Shown: positions 1 to 5,942 of the stretch, piece after piece | Layout: each line of letters opens with the position of its first letter | Numbering within the stretch: the stretch's first letter is position 1 | Assembly (NCBI GenBank): GCA_964591605.1 | Contig: CAZQEN010000064.1 | Span: 1 to 26,624, forward strand | Direction: 5' to 3' | Length of the DNA stretch: 26,624 bases | DNA from: CAYLLT01 sp964591605 | GTDB taxonomy: Bacteria; Planctomycetota; Phycisphaerae; UBA1845; PWPN01 | Made by a program: the position numbers and the translations under genes | The notes under the pieces: generated by a model | Database searches by the model: none | Told to the model about the DNA's origin: nothing | The model's input: the letters and a program-made list of their open reading frames with translations, nothing else

Positions 1-422
1 CCGGGAGCGACGATCTCGTGTTTAACCGTATTCCTGGTCGATTCGCGCGCCTCAACGTACCAGCGGCCGTCGAAGACGTGCCATTCTTTGGGATTGTTCT
101 GGGCGATTCCTTCTTCCGTGTGGGTGTCAAACTGAATGTAGAAGAGCGGATTCGGTTCGGCCTGCTTGAATCGCAGTTCTCCCTTGAACACCGACTTGCT
201 TTCGAGAACGGTGTCTTCCTTGATGTATTCCAGGTCGCATCGAATGTCCTGGAGGGTTTTCCCGCGGGCTTCCTGTCGATCGAGGATCGCTTCGACCCTG
301 GGGTCCAGGGCGGGGGCGGTGGCCGGCTGAGTGGCCGGATCAGCAGCCCGCAGCACGCCAGCCGGCAGCCAGGCACAGGCAAGGGTCAGAAGCGCGAGCG
401 AGCAGCATCGACAGGAACGCAT
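1..422 (-). CDS. LolA-like exported protein, 3' end missing (partial)
   Basis: The minus strand is open from an ATG at 422 to the window edge, giving 140 codons. The protein starts with a typical Sec signal (MRSCRCC, then LALLTLACAWLPAGVLRA, cleavage near ADP). A short Pro/Ala/Thr linker follows, then VEAILDRQEARGKTLQDI, FKGELRFKQAEPNPLFYIQF and EWHVFDGRWYVE. The pattern 'residues compute a strand-rich shell, then YIQF and VFDGRWYVE' resembles the LolA/LolB-like outer-membrane lipoprotein-carrier fold, seen as many paralogues in planctomycetes; that family call is by eye. An ACGGAG sequence lies about 10 bases before the ATG, and a promoter-like pair sits at 466-494. It is transcribed away from cobA-hemD. 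An open frame on the opposite strand of this stretch looks like a shadow. Carrier function is inferred; it could be another periplasmic protein. Confidence 0.75.
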   Translation of the reverse strand, partial: MRSCRCCSLALLTLACAWLPAGVLRAADPATQPATAPALDPRVEAILDRQEARGKTLQDIRCDLEYIKEDTVLESKSVFKGELRFKQAEPNPLFYIQFDTHTEEGIAQNNPKEWHVFDGRWYVEARESTRNTVKHEIVAP

Positions 423-465
423 GAGGCGGATTCTCCGTAGCCTTCATTTCCGGAAACGCGCGTCG

Positions 466-494
466 ATTCTAGTTTTGCCGGAAGCGACCGGCAA
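466..494 (-). promoter_or_regulatory. Predicted sigma70-type promoter for the LolA-like gene
   Basis: Reading the minus strand, TTGCCG (494-489) is followed after 17 bases by TAGAAT (471-466). The first matches the -35 consensus at 4 of 6 positions and the second the -10 consensus at 5 of 6. A transcript would start near 459, about 37 bases before the ATG at 422. The -35 box also lies in a small inverted repeat (TTGCCGG at 475-481 and CCGGCAA at 488-494). Confidence 0.5.
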
Positions 495-555
495 GCGGCG
501 CAGCATGTGCACAGACGCGGGGGTCTGCCAAGTCTTTCCGGAAGTAAGGCCAGCG

Positions 556-642
556 TTGTGGTGCCAGCCATCTTTCCGGCGCGCCGAGACACCTGCCGGC
601 GAGACGGTGCAGGCGAGATCCCGATGCATCGGGACACCACAA
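556..642. repeat. Palindromic interspersed element, degenerate copy
   Basis: The segment is bounded by the inverted ends TTGTGGTG (556-563) and CACCACAA (635-642). It contains GTGCAGGCGAGA (607-618), the same 12-mer that lies inside the cleaner element at 5296-5349, which has the same ends. The right arm carries a 16-base perfect palindrome, TCCCGATGCATCGGGA (619-634). The left arm has decayed, so the whole does not fold as one hairpin. It is probably a longer or rearranged member of the same small non-coding repeat family. Confidence 0.55.
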
Positions 643-717
643 GCGGCGGCCCGTGCTCCCGGTGACCTGAACAGGGAGGTCCGGACCGATCGATTCGTGA
701 AGAGTCGGCAACGACCC

Positions 718-723
718 TACAAT
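718..723 (+). promoter_or_regulatory. Possible -10 box of cobA-hemD
   Basis: TACAAT matches the -10 consensus at 5 of 6 positions. The best upstream partner is weak (TTCGTG at 694-699, 18-base spacing). If used, transcription starts near 730, after the TTG at 728. That argues for the ATG at 758 as the translation start. Confidence 0.35.
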
Positions 724-757
724 ACGCTTGTCAAACGGCGGACTGGGCACTGGTCGC

Positions 758-2323
758 ATGAGGAACAGTCTCCTGGACAGGTTGGTCTCTCTCGTCGGCG
801 AGTGTGCGCCGGGCACCGTCTCCCTGGTCGGGGCCGGGCCGGGCGACAGTACGCTGGTCACCGTGCGCGGGGCCGTGCGGCTCTCCCAGGCGGATGTGGT
901 GCTGCACGACAAACTCGTGGGGCCGGAGCTGCTGGACCTCATTCCCGCAGGCGCGGAGCGCATTTTCGTAGGGAAATGGCGCGGCGAGCACCCCTGGACG
1001 CAGGAGCAGATCAACGCGGCCCTGATCGAACACGCCCGCGCCGGCCGGCGCGTGGTGCGGCTCAAAGGAGGCGATCCGTTCGTCTTCGGTCGCGGCGGGG
1101 AGGAGTGCGAGGCGCTGGCTGCGGCGGGTATTGCGTTCGAGGTGGTGCCCGGCATCACCGCCGCGTTCGGAGCCCCGGCCTATGCCGGGATTCCGCTGAC
1201 TCACCGAGGGCTGAGCCGCTCGTTCGCCCTGGTCACCGGCCACGAAGACCCGGACGCCGGACAATCCCTCGACTTCGACGCGCTGGCCCGCATCGACACG
1301 CTCGCGATGTACATGGGGGTTCGACACCTCGCGGGCAACTGTCGGCGCCTCATGGCGGCCGGCCTGCCCCCCACTACGCCGGCGGCCGTGATCGAATGGG
1401 GCACCCGGCCGGCCCAGCGGGTCATCACGGGGACCGTGGCCGACGTGGCCCAGCGGGCAGACCGGCATCAGGTGCGCCCGCCCGCCCTCGTGCTGATCGG
1501 GAAGGTGGTGAGCGTGCGCGAGCGGATCCAATGGTTCGAGAACCAACCTCTGCACGGCCAGGTGATCGTGGTCACGCGTATGCGCGATCAGGCGGCGGCC
1601 CTGACCGGACCACTGCGGGCAGCCGGGGCGGACGTCATCGAGGCCCCCACCCTCACGCTGGCGCCCATGCCGGATTATGCCGCGGTGGATGAGTCGCTGC
1701 GGACCGTGGGCACGTATGCATGGCTCGTGGTCACGAGCGCCAACGGCGCGGGCGCGCTGTTTGACCGGCTGGATGCACTCGGGCTCGATGCGCGGGCGCT
1801 GGCGGGCGTGAAGATCGCCGCCGTGGGCAGCGCCACGGCCGGACGCCTGGGCGAGGGCGGCATCCGCCCCGACCTGGTGCCGCCGGAAGCGACCGGAGAG
1901 TCGCTCGGTCGTGCGATGATCGCCGCAGGCGTGGGCGGCGGGCAGCGGGTGCTGCTGCTGCGCGGCGATCTGGCGGACGAGTCGCTGCCCGCAGCGCTTC
2001 GCGCGGGCGGCGCACACTGCGATGATCGGGCCGTCTATCGTACGATCGCGCCGGCCGATCTGCCCGATGCGTTCTGGGCCGCCTACGAGGCGGGGCGCAT
2101 CGGCTGGATCACCTTGACGAGTCCCTCGGCCTTCGTGAACCTGCTGGAACGGCTGGGCGGCGACCGCACGGAGCAGCTTCGCGCCATCAAGCTGGCCAGC
2201 ATCGGACCGGTTACCACGCGGGCGATCCGCGAGCGCGGATTCGAGGTCACGGTGGAGGCCGATCCGCACGATGTGGCCGGGATGGTGGCGGCGATCGTGA
2301 GGGAAGTGAGACATGAGACGTGA
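758..2323 (+). CDS. cobA-hemD: Uroporphyrinogen-III C-methyltransferase / uroporphyrinogen-III synthase fusion
   Basis: This is a two-domain cytoplasmic enzyme of 521 residues for tetrapyrrole synthesis. Residues about 20-260 are a SUMT-type SAM-dependent methylase (uroporphyrinogen III to precorrin-2). GAGPGD is at 25-30, VGKWRGEH at 71-78, RLKGGDPFVFGRGGEE at 101-116, then VPGITAAFGAPAYAGIPLTHRG. Residues from about 266 (HGQVIVVTR) to the end look like HemD, which cyclises hydroxymethylbilane to uroporphyrinogen III; VVTSANGA, LLRGD and ITLTSPSAF fit that fold. CobA-HemD fusions are known in several bacterial groups. I chose the ATG at 758 over the TTG at 728 because a -10-like box lies at 718-723; the ribosome site is weak (GGCGGA far upstream). 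The last codons and the stop lie inside a heptamer repeat (2306-2346), so the C-terminus (VRHET) is repeat-derived. Confidence 0.92.
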   Translation: MRNSLLDRLVSLVGECAPGTVSLVGAGPGDSTLVTVRGAVRLSQADVVLHDKLVGPELLDLIPAGAERIFVGKWRGEHPWTQEQINAALIEHARAGRRVVRLKGGDPFVFGRGGEECEALAAAGIAFEVVPGITAAFGAPAYAGIPLTHRGLSRSFALVTGHEDPDAGQSLDFDALARIDTLAMYMGVRHLAGNCRRLMAAGLPPTTPAAVIEWGTRPAQRVITGTVADVAQRADRHQVRPPALVLIGKVVSVRERIQWFENQPLHGQVIVVTRMRDQAAALTGPLRAAGADVIEAPTLTLAPMPDYAAVDESLRTVGTYAWLVVTSANGAGALFDRLDALGLDARALAGVKIAAVGSATAGRLGEGGIRPDLVPPEATGESLGRAMIAAGVGGGQRVLLLRGDLADESLPAALRAGGAHCDDRAVYRTIAPADLPDAFWAAYEAGRIGWITLTSPSAFVNLLERLGGDRTEQLRAIKLASIGPVTTRAIRERGFEVTVEADPHDVAGMVAAIVREVRHET

Positions 2324-2346
2324 GACATGAGATGTGAGATGCTGAG
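2306..2346. repeat. Heptanucleotide tandem repeat, about 6 units
   Basis: Successive 7-base units read GTGAGAC, ATGAGAC, GTGAGAC, ATGAGAT, GTGAGAT and the partial GCTGAG. Two more units (GTGAGAC, GTGAGCC) occur at 2372-2385 after a short spacer. The array begins inside cobA-hemD and provides its stop codon (TGA at 2321-2323). Similar short heptamer arrays are known as STRR elements in cyanobacteria; whether this one belongs to a named family is not known to me. A second array with a different unit lies at 11841-11875. Confidence 0.8.
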
Positions 2347-2442
2347 CGGAGCGAAGTCCCGGCGCGTCGGGGTGAGACGTGAGCCGGCCAAGGTCAAGCG
2401 TCGCAGGTCCGCCAGCGGGTTTCAGTCCAACGGGAGCGTCGT

Positions 2443-3117
2443 ATGTCGGTCGAATACAGTGTCGTCAGCATCGGCACGCTCAGCCGCAACCGGTTCTGGA
2501 ACGAGACGCAGGCCCGGCGGGCGGCGCACTCGACCACGACGTTCATCCGGGACGCCAACACCACCCTTCTGGTGGATCCGGGCCTGCCAGGCGATCTGCT
2601 CGCCCACCGACTCGATGAGCGGACCGGACTGCGGCCCGACCAGATCGACGTGGTGTTTCTGACCACGTTCCGGCCGGTGCATCGCCGGTCGCTGGCGCTC
2701 TTCGAGCGGGCGACCTGGCTGATGCACGAAGCCGAGATCGACGCCATCCGCGAGCACCTGGCCCAGATGACCCAGCGGACGGCGGAGGGGCCTGACGAGA
2801 TCATGCGGCTCGTGCGCGAGGAGCGCGCGCTGCTGGAGCGCATCCGTCCGGCGCCCGACAAACTCACCCCGGGTGTACATCTTTTCCCCACCCCGGGCGT
2901 GACGCCGGGGTCGGCTGCCCTGCTGCTGCCACTGAGCATGAAGACGGTCGTGGTGGCCGGCGACGCCGTCGTGACCAGGGAGTATTACGACGCCGGACGC
3001 GTTTTCGAGCAGGTGGCGGACGTGCCGTCGGCGCAGGAGGCGTTTTCGGAGCTCATCGAGATCGCGGATGAAGTCGTGCCGGGTCACGACAATGTCTTCC
3101 GCGTGGTGGGGCGATGA
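2443..3117 (+). CDS. Metallo-beta-lactamase-fold protein with depleted metal site
   Basis: The 224-residue protein follows the MBL fold order. TTTFIRDANTTLLVDPGLPG (about 31-50) matches the early strand with the LVDPG turn, VVFLTTFRPVHRRSL (about 70-84) sits where the HxHxDH motif belongs, FPTPGVTPGSAALLL (about 148-162) where TPGHTPGS belongs, VVAGDAV (D174) matches the bridging Asp, and VPGHDN (H215) matches the last His. Thus the first two His and the Asp of HxHxDH are Thr75, Arg77 and Val79, with only His80 kept, and the His of TPGHT is Val153. Normal hydrolase chemistry with two metals is unlikely. It may bind one metal or act as a non-catalytic relative. The start is supported by CGGGAG about 6 bases upstream. 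A GC-rich hairpin (3144-3179) without a T run lies after the stop. Confidence 0.8.
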   Translation: MSVEYSVVSIGTLSRNRFWNETQARRAAHSTTTFIRDANTTLLVDPGLPGDLLAHRLDERTGLRPDQIDVVFLTTFRPVHRRSLALFERATWLMHEAEIDAIREHLAQMTQRTAEGPDEIMRLVREERALLERIRPAPDKLTPGVHLFPTPGVTPGSAALLLPLSMKTVVVAGDAVVTREYYDAGRVFEQVADVPSAQEAFSELIEIADEVVPGHDNVFRVVGR

Positions 3118-3205
3118 AACAAGCCACACGCGCGTTGTCAAGTGCGCCGGGCCCCCGCCGGACGTTTTGCGGGCGGCGCGATCCTGACGGGACCGGCCGC
3201 GTTTC

Positions 3206-3234
3206 TTGACACCTCATTTTGGCATCGCTAGTCT
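3206..3234 (+). promoter_or_regulatory. Sigma70-type promoter of the DUF151 gene
   Basis: TTGACA (3206-3211), a perfect -35 consensus, is followed after 17 bases by TAGTCT (3229-3234), a partial -10. The spacer is locally AT-rich. Transcription would start near 3241, 19 bases before the ATG at 3260. The promoter occupies the alternative TTG start at 3206, ruling that start out. It probably also drives the sugar kinase gene at 3704. Confidence 0.65.
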
Positions 3235-3259
3235 CGGCTCAGACGATCGGAGCGGATCG

Positions 3260-3667
3260 ATGGAAGTGCGGATGGAACTGGCGCGGATCGTAATCACCGA
3301 TACCAGCGACCAGCAGATCATCATCCTTCGCGAGCGTGCCGGCCGCCGACAGTTTCCGATCGTGATCGGCATCAGCGAGGCCAGCGCGATCGACCGTCGG
3401 GTGAAGAACATTCCCACGCCGCGTCCGCTGACGCACGATCTGCTGGCGAACGTGATCCGTGAGCTGCACGGCGAGCTGGAGAAAATCGTCATCCACGACC
3501 TGCGGGATCACACGTTCTTTGCGAAGCTGGTGATTCGCCAGGCCGGTCAGCTTCACGAGATCGACTCGCGTCCGTCGGATGCGATCGCTCTGGGCGTGGC
3601 GAGCGACACGCCGATCTACGTGGAGGAAAGCGTGCTGTCGCAGGTGGGCGACACTCCGGACGCCTGA
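3260..3667 (+). CDS. DUF151 / bifunctional nuclease family protein
   Basis: The 135-residue protein is a full-length single domain of the DUF151 (BFN) family. Diagnostic stretches are FPIVIGISEASAIDR, TPRPLTHDLLANVI, VIHDLRDHTFFAKLVI and the signature EIDSRPSDAIALGV, followed by TPIYVEESVL. Plant BFN1 members and some bacterial members are reported to have DNase and RNase activity; in most bacteria the role is unproven, so nuclease activity here is inferred from family only. It is cytoplasmic, with no signal. The start at 3260 has CGGAG about 8 bases upstream and lies just after the promoter at 3206-3234. The sugar kinase gene begins 36 bases downstream on the same strand, so the two may be co-transcribed; I see no functional link. 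Confidence 0.9.
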   Translation: MEVRMELARIVITDTSDQQIIILRERAGRRQFPIVIGISEASAIDRRVKNIPTPRPLTHDLLANVIRELHGELEKIVIHDLRDHTFFAKLVIRQAGQLHEIDSRPSDAIALGVASDTPIYVEESVLSQVGDTPDA

Positions 3668-3703
3668 GGCGGCGCGCTGCATACGCGGGGGATTTCCGAA
3701 CCG

Positions 3704-5221
3704 GTGAGCCTGACGCCGACCCAATACGACGCGGTGACGACGACCGATCGATTTCTGGAGGTCTGCGAATCGGCGTGGCCCGAGTGCTGGCCGCGGCCGC
3801 GGGTGCTGACGCGGGCCCCCGGCCGTCTCGACTGCATGGGGGGCATGGCGTCCGACAGCGGCGGCCTGGCCCTTCAGCGGCCGATCGACCGCTGCGCGTA
3901 CGTCGCGGCGGGGCCGCGTCAGGATCAGCGGATTGCCGTGCGATGGCTGAAGGGCATCGGCGACGGCCCGTCCGGCACGTCGGACTCACCCACTCCGTCC
4001 GCCTCGCATGAATGGCCGCTCTCAGCGTTTTACCAGTCCAACGGTCAACTCACTGCACCCGATGAGCTGGTCCGCCGCGTGCCGGAATGCGACGGGGCGC
4101 ATCTTGTCGCGGGCATGTGCTGGTCGCTGCTCGCCTCGCGCGACCTGCCGCACCTGTCCGGTGGAGTCAACCTGCTGATCGACTGCGACATTCCGCGAGG
4201 CCGGGGCCTGGCCTCTTCGTCGGCGATCCAGATCGCGGTCGCCCAGGCTCTCACCGCTCTGGCGGACATTGACCTGCCCGCCGCGCGTCTCCTCCACGCC
4301 TGCCATACGACCAATGTGGCCCTGGCCGGCAGATCGTGCGGCACCGGCGCCCCATGCGGCACGGGCAGCTCCGCCAACCTGATCGAGCCGGTCGCCTGCC
4401 TGCTGGGCGAACCTGAGTCACTGCTGCAGGTGCAGGGCCATGACGGCGCGGTGCTGGGCCCGCTGCTGCTTCCGCGTGACGTGACGTTCGCCGCGGTGGA
4501 CTCCGGCCCGCGAAGCGACCTGTGCGGTCGGCGCTACGAAGACAACCGGACGGCATCGCTGCTGGGCTGGTGGCTGATCGAGCAGCTCGCCCCGACGGGC
4601 AGCCCGCCCGGGTGCCTGTCGGGCATTTCGCCGAACGATTATGTGTCACGTCTGCGCGGCGAGCTCCCGGTGAAGATGCGCGGGCGTGATTTCGCGGCGA
4701 GCTACGGCCTGCCGCCGTGTCTGAAGGGGGGCGGTTCGACATCGTCGAGTCCGGGCGCCCCGGCCAGCCTCGTCCCGGTCAGATTCGATCCGCAGCAGGT
4801 GTACAAGATCCGCTCACGGACGGAGCATCACATCTACGAGAACGATCGCGCCCACCGCCTCGTGGAGCGCCTCTCGCGGGCCCGCCGCACCGGCGAGCGT
4901 GACGCCCTGGTGGAGGCGGGTGAGCTGCTGTACGCCTCGCACTGGAGCTACAGCCAGCGGTGCGGTTTGGGCAGCCTGGAGGCGGACGTCCTGGTGAATG
5001 AAATCCGCTCGCGCGGGCCGGCACGCGGCCTGTACGGGGCGAAGATCACCGGCATGGGTTGCGGTGGGACGGTGGCGGTGCTGATGTCGTGCGCGACCAG
5101 CGCGCGGGCGGCACTGGAAGAAGCGTGTGAAAGTTACGCGGCCAGGACGGGCCGGACCCCGACGCTGATGACGGGCTCTTCGCCGGGGGCGCACTCCTTC
5201 GGACGGCGATATCTCGACTGA
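3704..5221 (+). CDS. GHMP-family sugar kinase, L-arabinokinase-like
   Basis: This is a 505-residue cytoplasmic ATP-dependent sugar 1-kinase. Three GHMP motifs are visible: APGRLDCMGGMASDSGG (about 38-54), which fits the APGRLDVMGGIADYSG form of L-arabinokinases rather than the GRVNLIGEHTDY form of galactokinase; RGRGLASSSAIQIAVAQAL (about 164-182), the ATP-binding loop; and GAKITGMGCGGTVAVL (about 445-460). The segment VYKIRSRTEHHIYENDRAH (near 366) resembles the conserved insert of plant ARA1. The likely reaction is L-arabinose or a similar sugar to its 1-phosphate for nucleotide-sugar salvage. Substrate is not determined by these motifs; galactose or galacturonate are alternatives. The Asp-Tyr of the usual ADYSG motif is Ser-Asp here. 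It starts with GTG, with GGGGGA about 11 bases before. Confidence 0.82.
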   Translation: MSLTPTQYDAVTTTDRFLEVCESAWPECWPRPRVLTRAPGRLDCMGGMASDSGGLALQRPIDRCAYVAAGPRQDQRIAVRWLKGIGDGPSGTSDSPTPSASHEWPLSAFYQSNGQLTAPDELVRRVPECDGAHLVAGMCWSLLASRDLPHLSGGVNLLIDCDIPRGRGLASSSAIQIAVAQALTALADIDLPAARLLHACHTTNVALAGRSCGTGAPCGTGSSANLIEPVACLLGEPESLLQVQGHDGAVLGPLLLPRDVTFAAVDSGPRSDLCGRRYEDNRTASLLGWWLIEQLAPTGSPPGCLSGISPNDYVSRLRGELPVKMRGRDFAASYGLPPCLKGGGSTSSSPGAPASLVPVRFDPQQVYKIRSRTEHHIYENDRAHRLVERLSRARRTGERDALVEAGELLYASHWSYSQRCGLGSLEADVLVNEIRSRGPARGLYGAKITGMGCGGTVAVLMSCATSARAALEEACESYAARTGRTPTLMTGSSPGAHSFGRRYLD

Positions 5222-5295
5222 GCAACTCGGCGCACGGGCGCCTGCGCGCGGTCGACATGGGTCCGTGACACTTCAGGTCGCCGACCAAGCGGCCG

Positions 5296-5349
5296 ATTGT
5301 GGTGCAGCCGTCTCGGCTGCACGTGCAGGCGAGACGCCTGCACCACAAT
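5296..5349. repeat. 54-bp palindromic element with two nested hairpins
   Basis: The two 27-base halves are inverted repeats of each other around CACGTG and differ at only two pairs (C-C and G-G oppositions). The ends are ATTGTGGTGCAG and CTGCACCACAAT. The mismatches are exactly the changes that let each half fold separately: TGCAGCCG-TCT-CGGCTGCA on the left and TGCAGGCG-AGA-CGCCTGCA on the right. This alternative single-hairpin or dumbbell structure resembles REP/BIME elements or small MITEs. No transposase or RAYT-type gene is in the window. It lies in the gap between the sugar kinase and ferredoxin genes, upstream of the ferredoxin promoter. Confidence 0.85.
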
Positions 5350-5407
5350 GGGCAGTCCCGCCGGGTCTGTCAGGCACCCGGTCGACATCCCGTATGCGTG
5401 GGTCCGC

Positions 5408-5435
5408 TTGTACCCCCGCCCCGCGCCACTATAAT
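5408..5435 (+). promoter_or_regulatory. Sigma70-type promoter of the ferredoxin gene
   Basis: TATAAT at 5430-5435 is a perfect -10 box. TTGTAC at 5408-5413 (3 of 6 matches, 16-base spacing) could serve as -35. Transcription would start near 5442, giving a leader of about 54 bases. Together with the strong GGAGGT site this suggests high expression. Confidence 0.6.
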
Positions 5436-5495
5436 AAGCCGCATCGGACCTGCGCTGCGACCCTGGGCCGGCCGGCAGGCCAAATTGGAGGTCAT

Positions 5496-5762
5496 ATGTC
5501 GCATTACATCGCTGAACCGTGCATCGGAACCAAAGATACCGCCTGTGTGGCCGTTTGCCCGGTCGACTGCATTCACCCCACGAAGGAAGAGGCTGACTTC
5601 GCGACGAGCGAAATGCTGTATATCGATCCGGACACGTGCATCGATTGCGGTCTGTGCGTGGACGAGTGCCCGGTCAAGGCGATCTTCCCGGAGGAAGACC
5701 TCCCCGAGGAATGGAAACGCTTCGTCGAGATCAACGCGAAGTACTACCAGGACAAGAAGTAG
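5496..5762 (+). CDS. Small 7Fe-type (dicluster) ferredoxin
   Basis: This 88-residue soluble electron carrier starts at the ATG at 5496 right after GGAGGT (5487-5492). Longer upstream frames are rejected. The first Cys set is C9-IGTKDTA-C17-VAV-C21-P with C25 after it; the second is C48-ID-C51-GL-C54-VDE-C58-P. The position that would be the second Cys of a normal CxxCxxC is Thr12. This is the pattern of [3Fe-4S]/[4Fe-4S] ferredoxins: C9, C17 and C58 would hold the 3Fe cluster, and C21, C48, C51 and C54 the 4Fe cluster. A [4Fe-4S] with a non-Cys ligand is possible. The acidic tail (FPEEDLPEEWKRFVEINAKY) is typical of this family. It is a single-gene unit with its own promoter and terminator. 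Confidence 0.93.
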   Translation: MSHYIAEPCIGTKDTACVAVCPVDCIHPTKEEADFATSEMLYIDPDTCIDCGLCVDECPVKAIFPEEDLPEEWKRFVEINAKYYQDKK

Positions 5763-5794
5763 CGACCGCCACTCGCTGACAACGGTTTGTCGAG

Positions 5795-5824
5795 AAGGCC
5801 CGCGCTGATGCGCGAGCCTTTTTT
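5795..5824 (+). terminator. Rho-independent terminator after the ferredoxin gene
   Basis: The stem AAGGC-C-CGCGC (5795-5805) pairs with GCGCG-A-GCCTT (5810-5820) around the loop TGAT, with one internal mismatch, and runs into six T (5819-5824). It starts 33 bases after the ferredoxin stop codon and is the clearest intrinsic terminator in the window. Confidence 0.88.
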
Positions 5825-5906
5825 CTGCGCCGCTGCTCGACGGCCGGGCCAGGCGCTTCGGGCATGAATCGGAAGGCGCGTTAGAATTCTCTGCTGGTTC
5901 GGATGA

Positions 5907-5916
5907 NNNNNNNNNN
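5907..5916. other. Assembly gap (10 N)
   Basis: A run of exactly ten N interrupts the 5' flank of the next gene, 26 bases before its ATG. A fixed-size N run usually marks a scaffold join of unknown true length. The neighbourhood of ferredoxin and the next gene is therefore not guaranteed to be continuous. A TAGAAT (-10-like) lies just left of the gap at 5882-5887. Confidence 0.97.
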
Positions 5917-5942
5917 CATTTCTCGTCACAGGGAGGCTGCTC

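Larger units (their letters stand above)
423..757. other. Divergent intergenic region with no gene
   Basis: This 335-base stretch separates the minus-strand LolA-like gene from the plus-strand cobA-hemD. It holds the promoter for the former (466-494), a degenerate palindromic element (556-642) and a TACAAT hexamer (718-723) before cobA-hemD. Open frames crossing it have no recognisable domain and no plausible start, so I call no gene here. Confidence 0.6.

Noticed and set aside
728..757. TTG start at 728 for cobA-hemD
   Set aside because: It lies 5 bases after a -10-like box (718-723) and adds ten residues with no family match; the ATG at 758 is better.
731..2314. 527-codon minus-strand frame across cobA-hemD
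   Set aside because: It is the mirror of a clear two-domain enzyme and has no recognisable domain of its own.
3206..3259. TTG start at 3206 for the DUF151 gene
   Set aside because: The TTG is the first half of a perfect TTGACA -35 box, and the ATG at 3260 has a good ribosome site.
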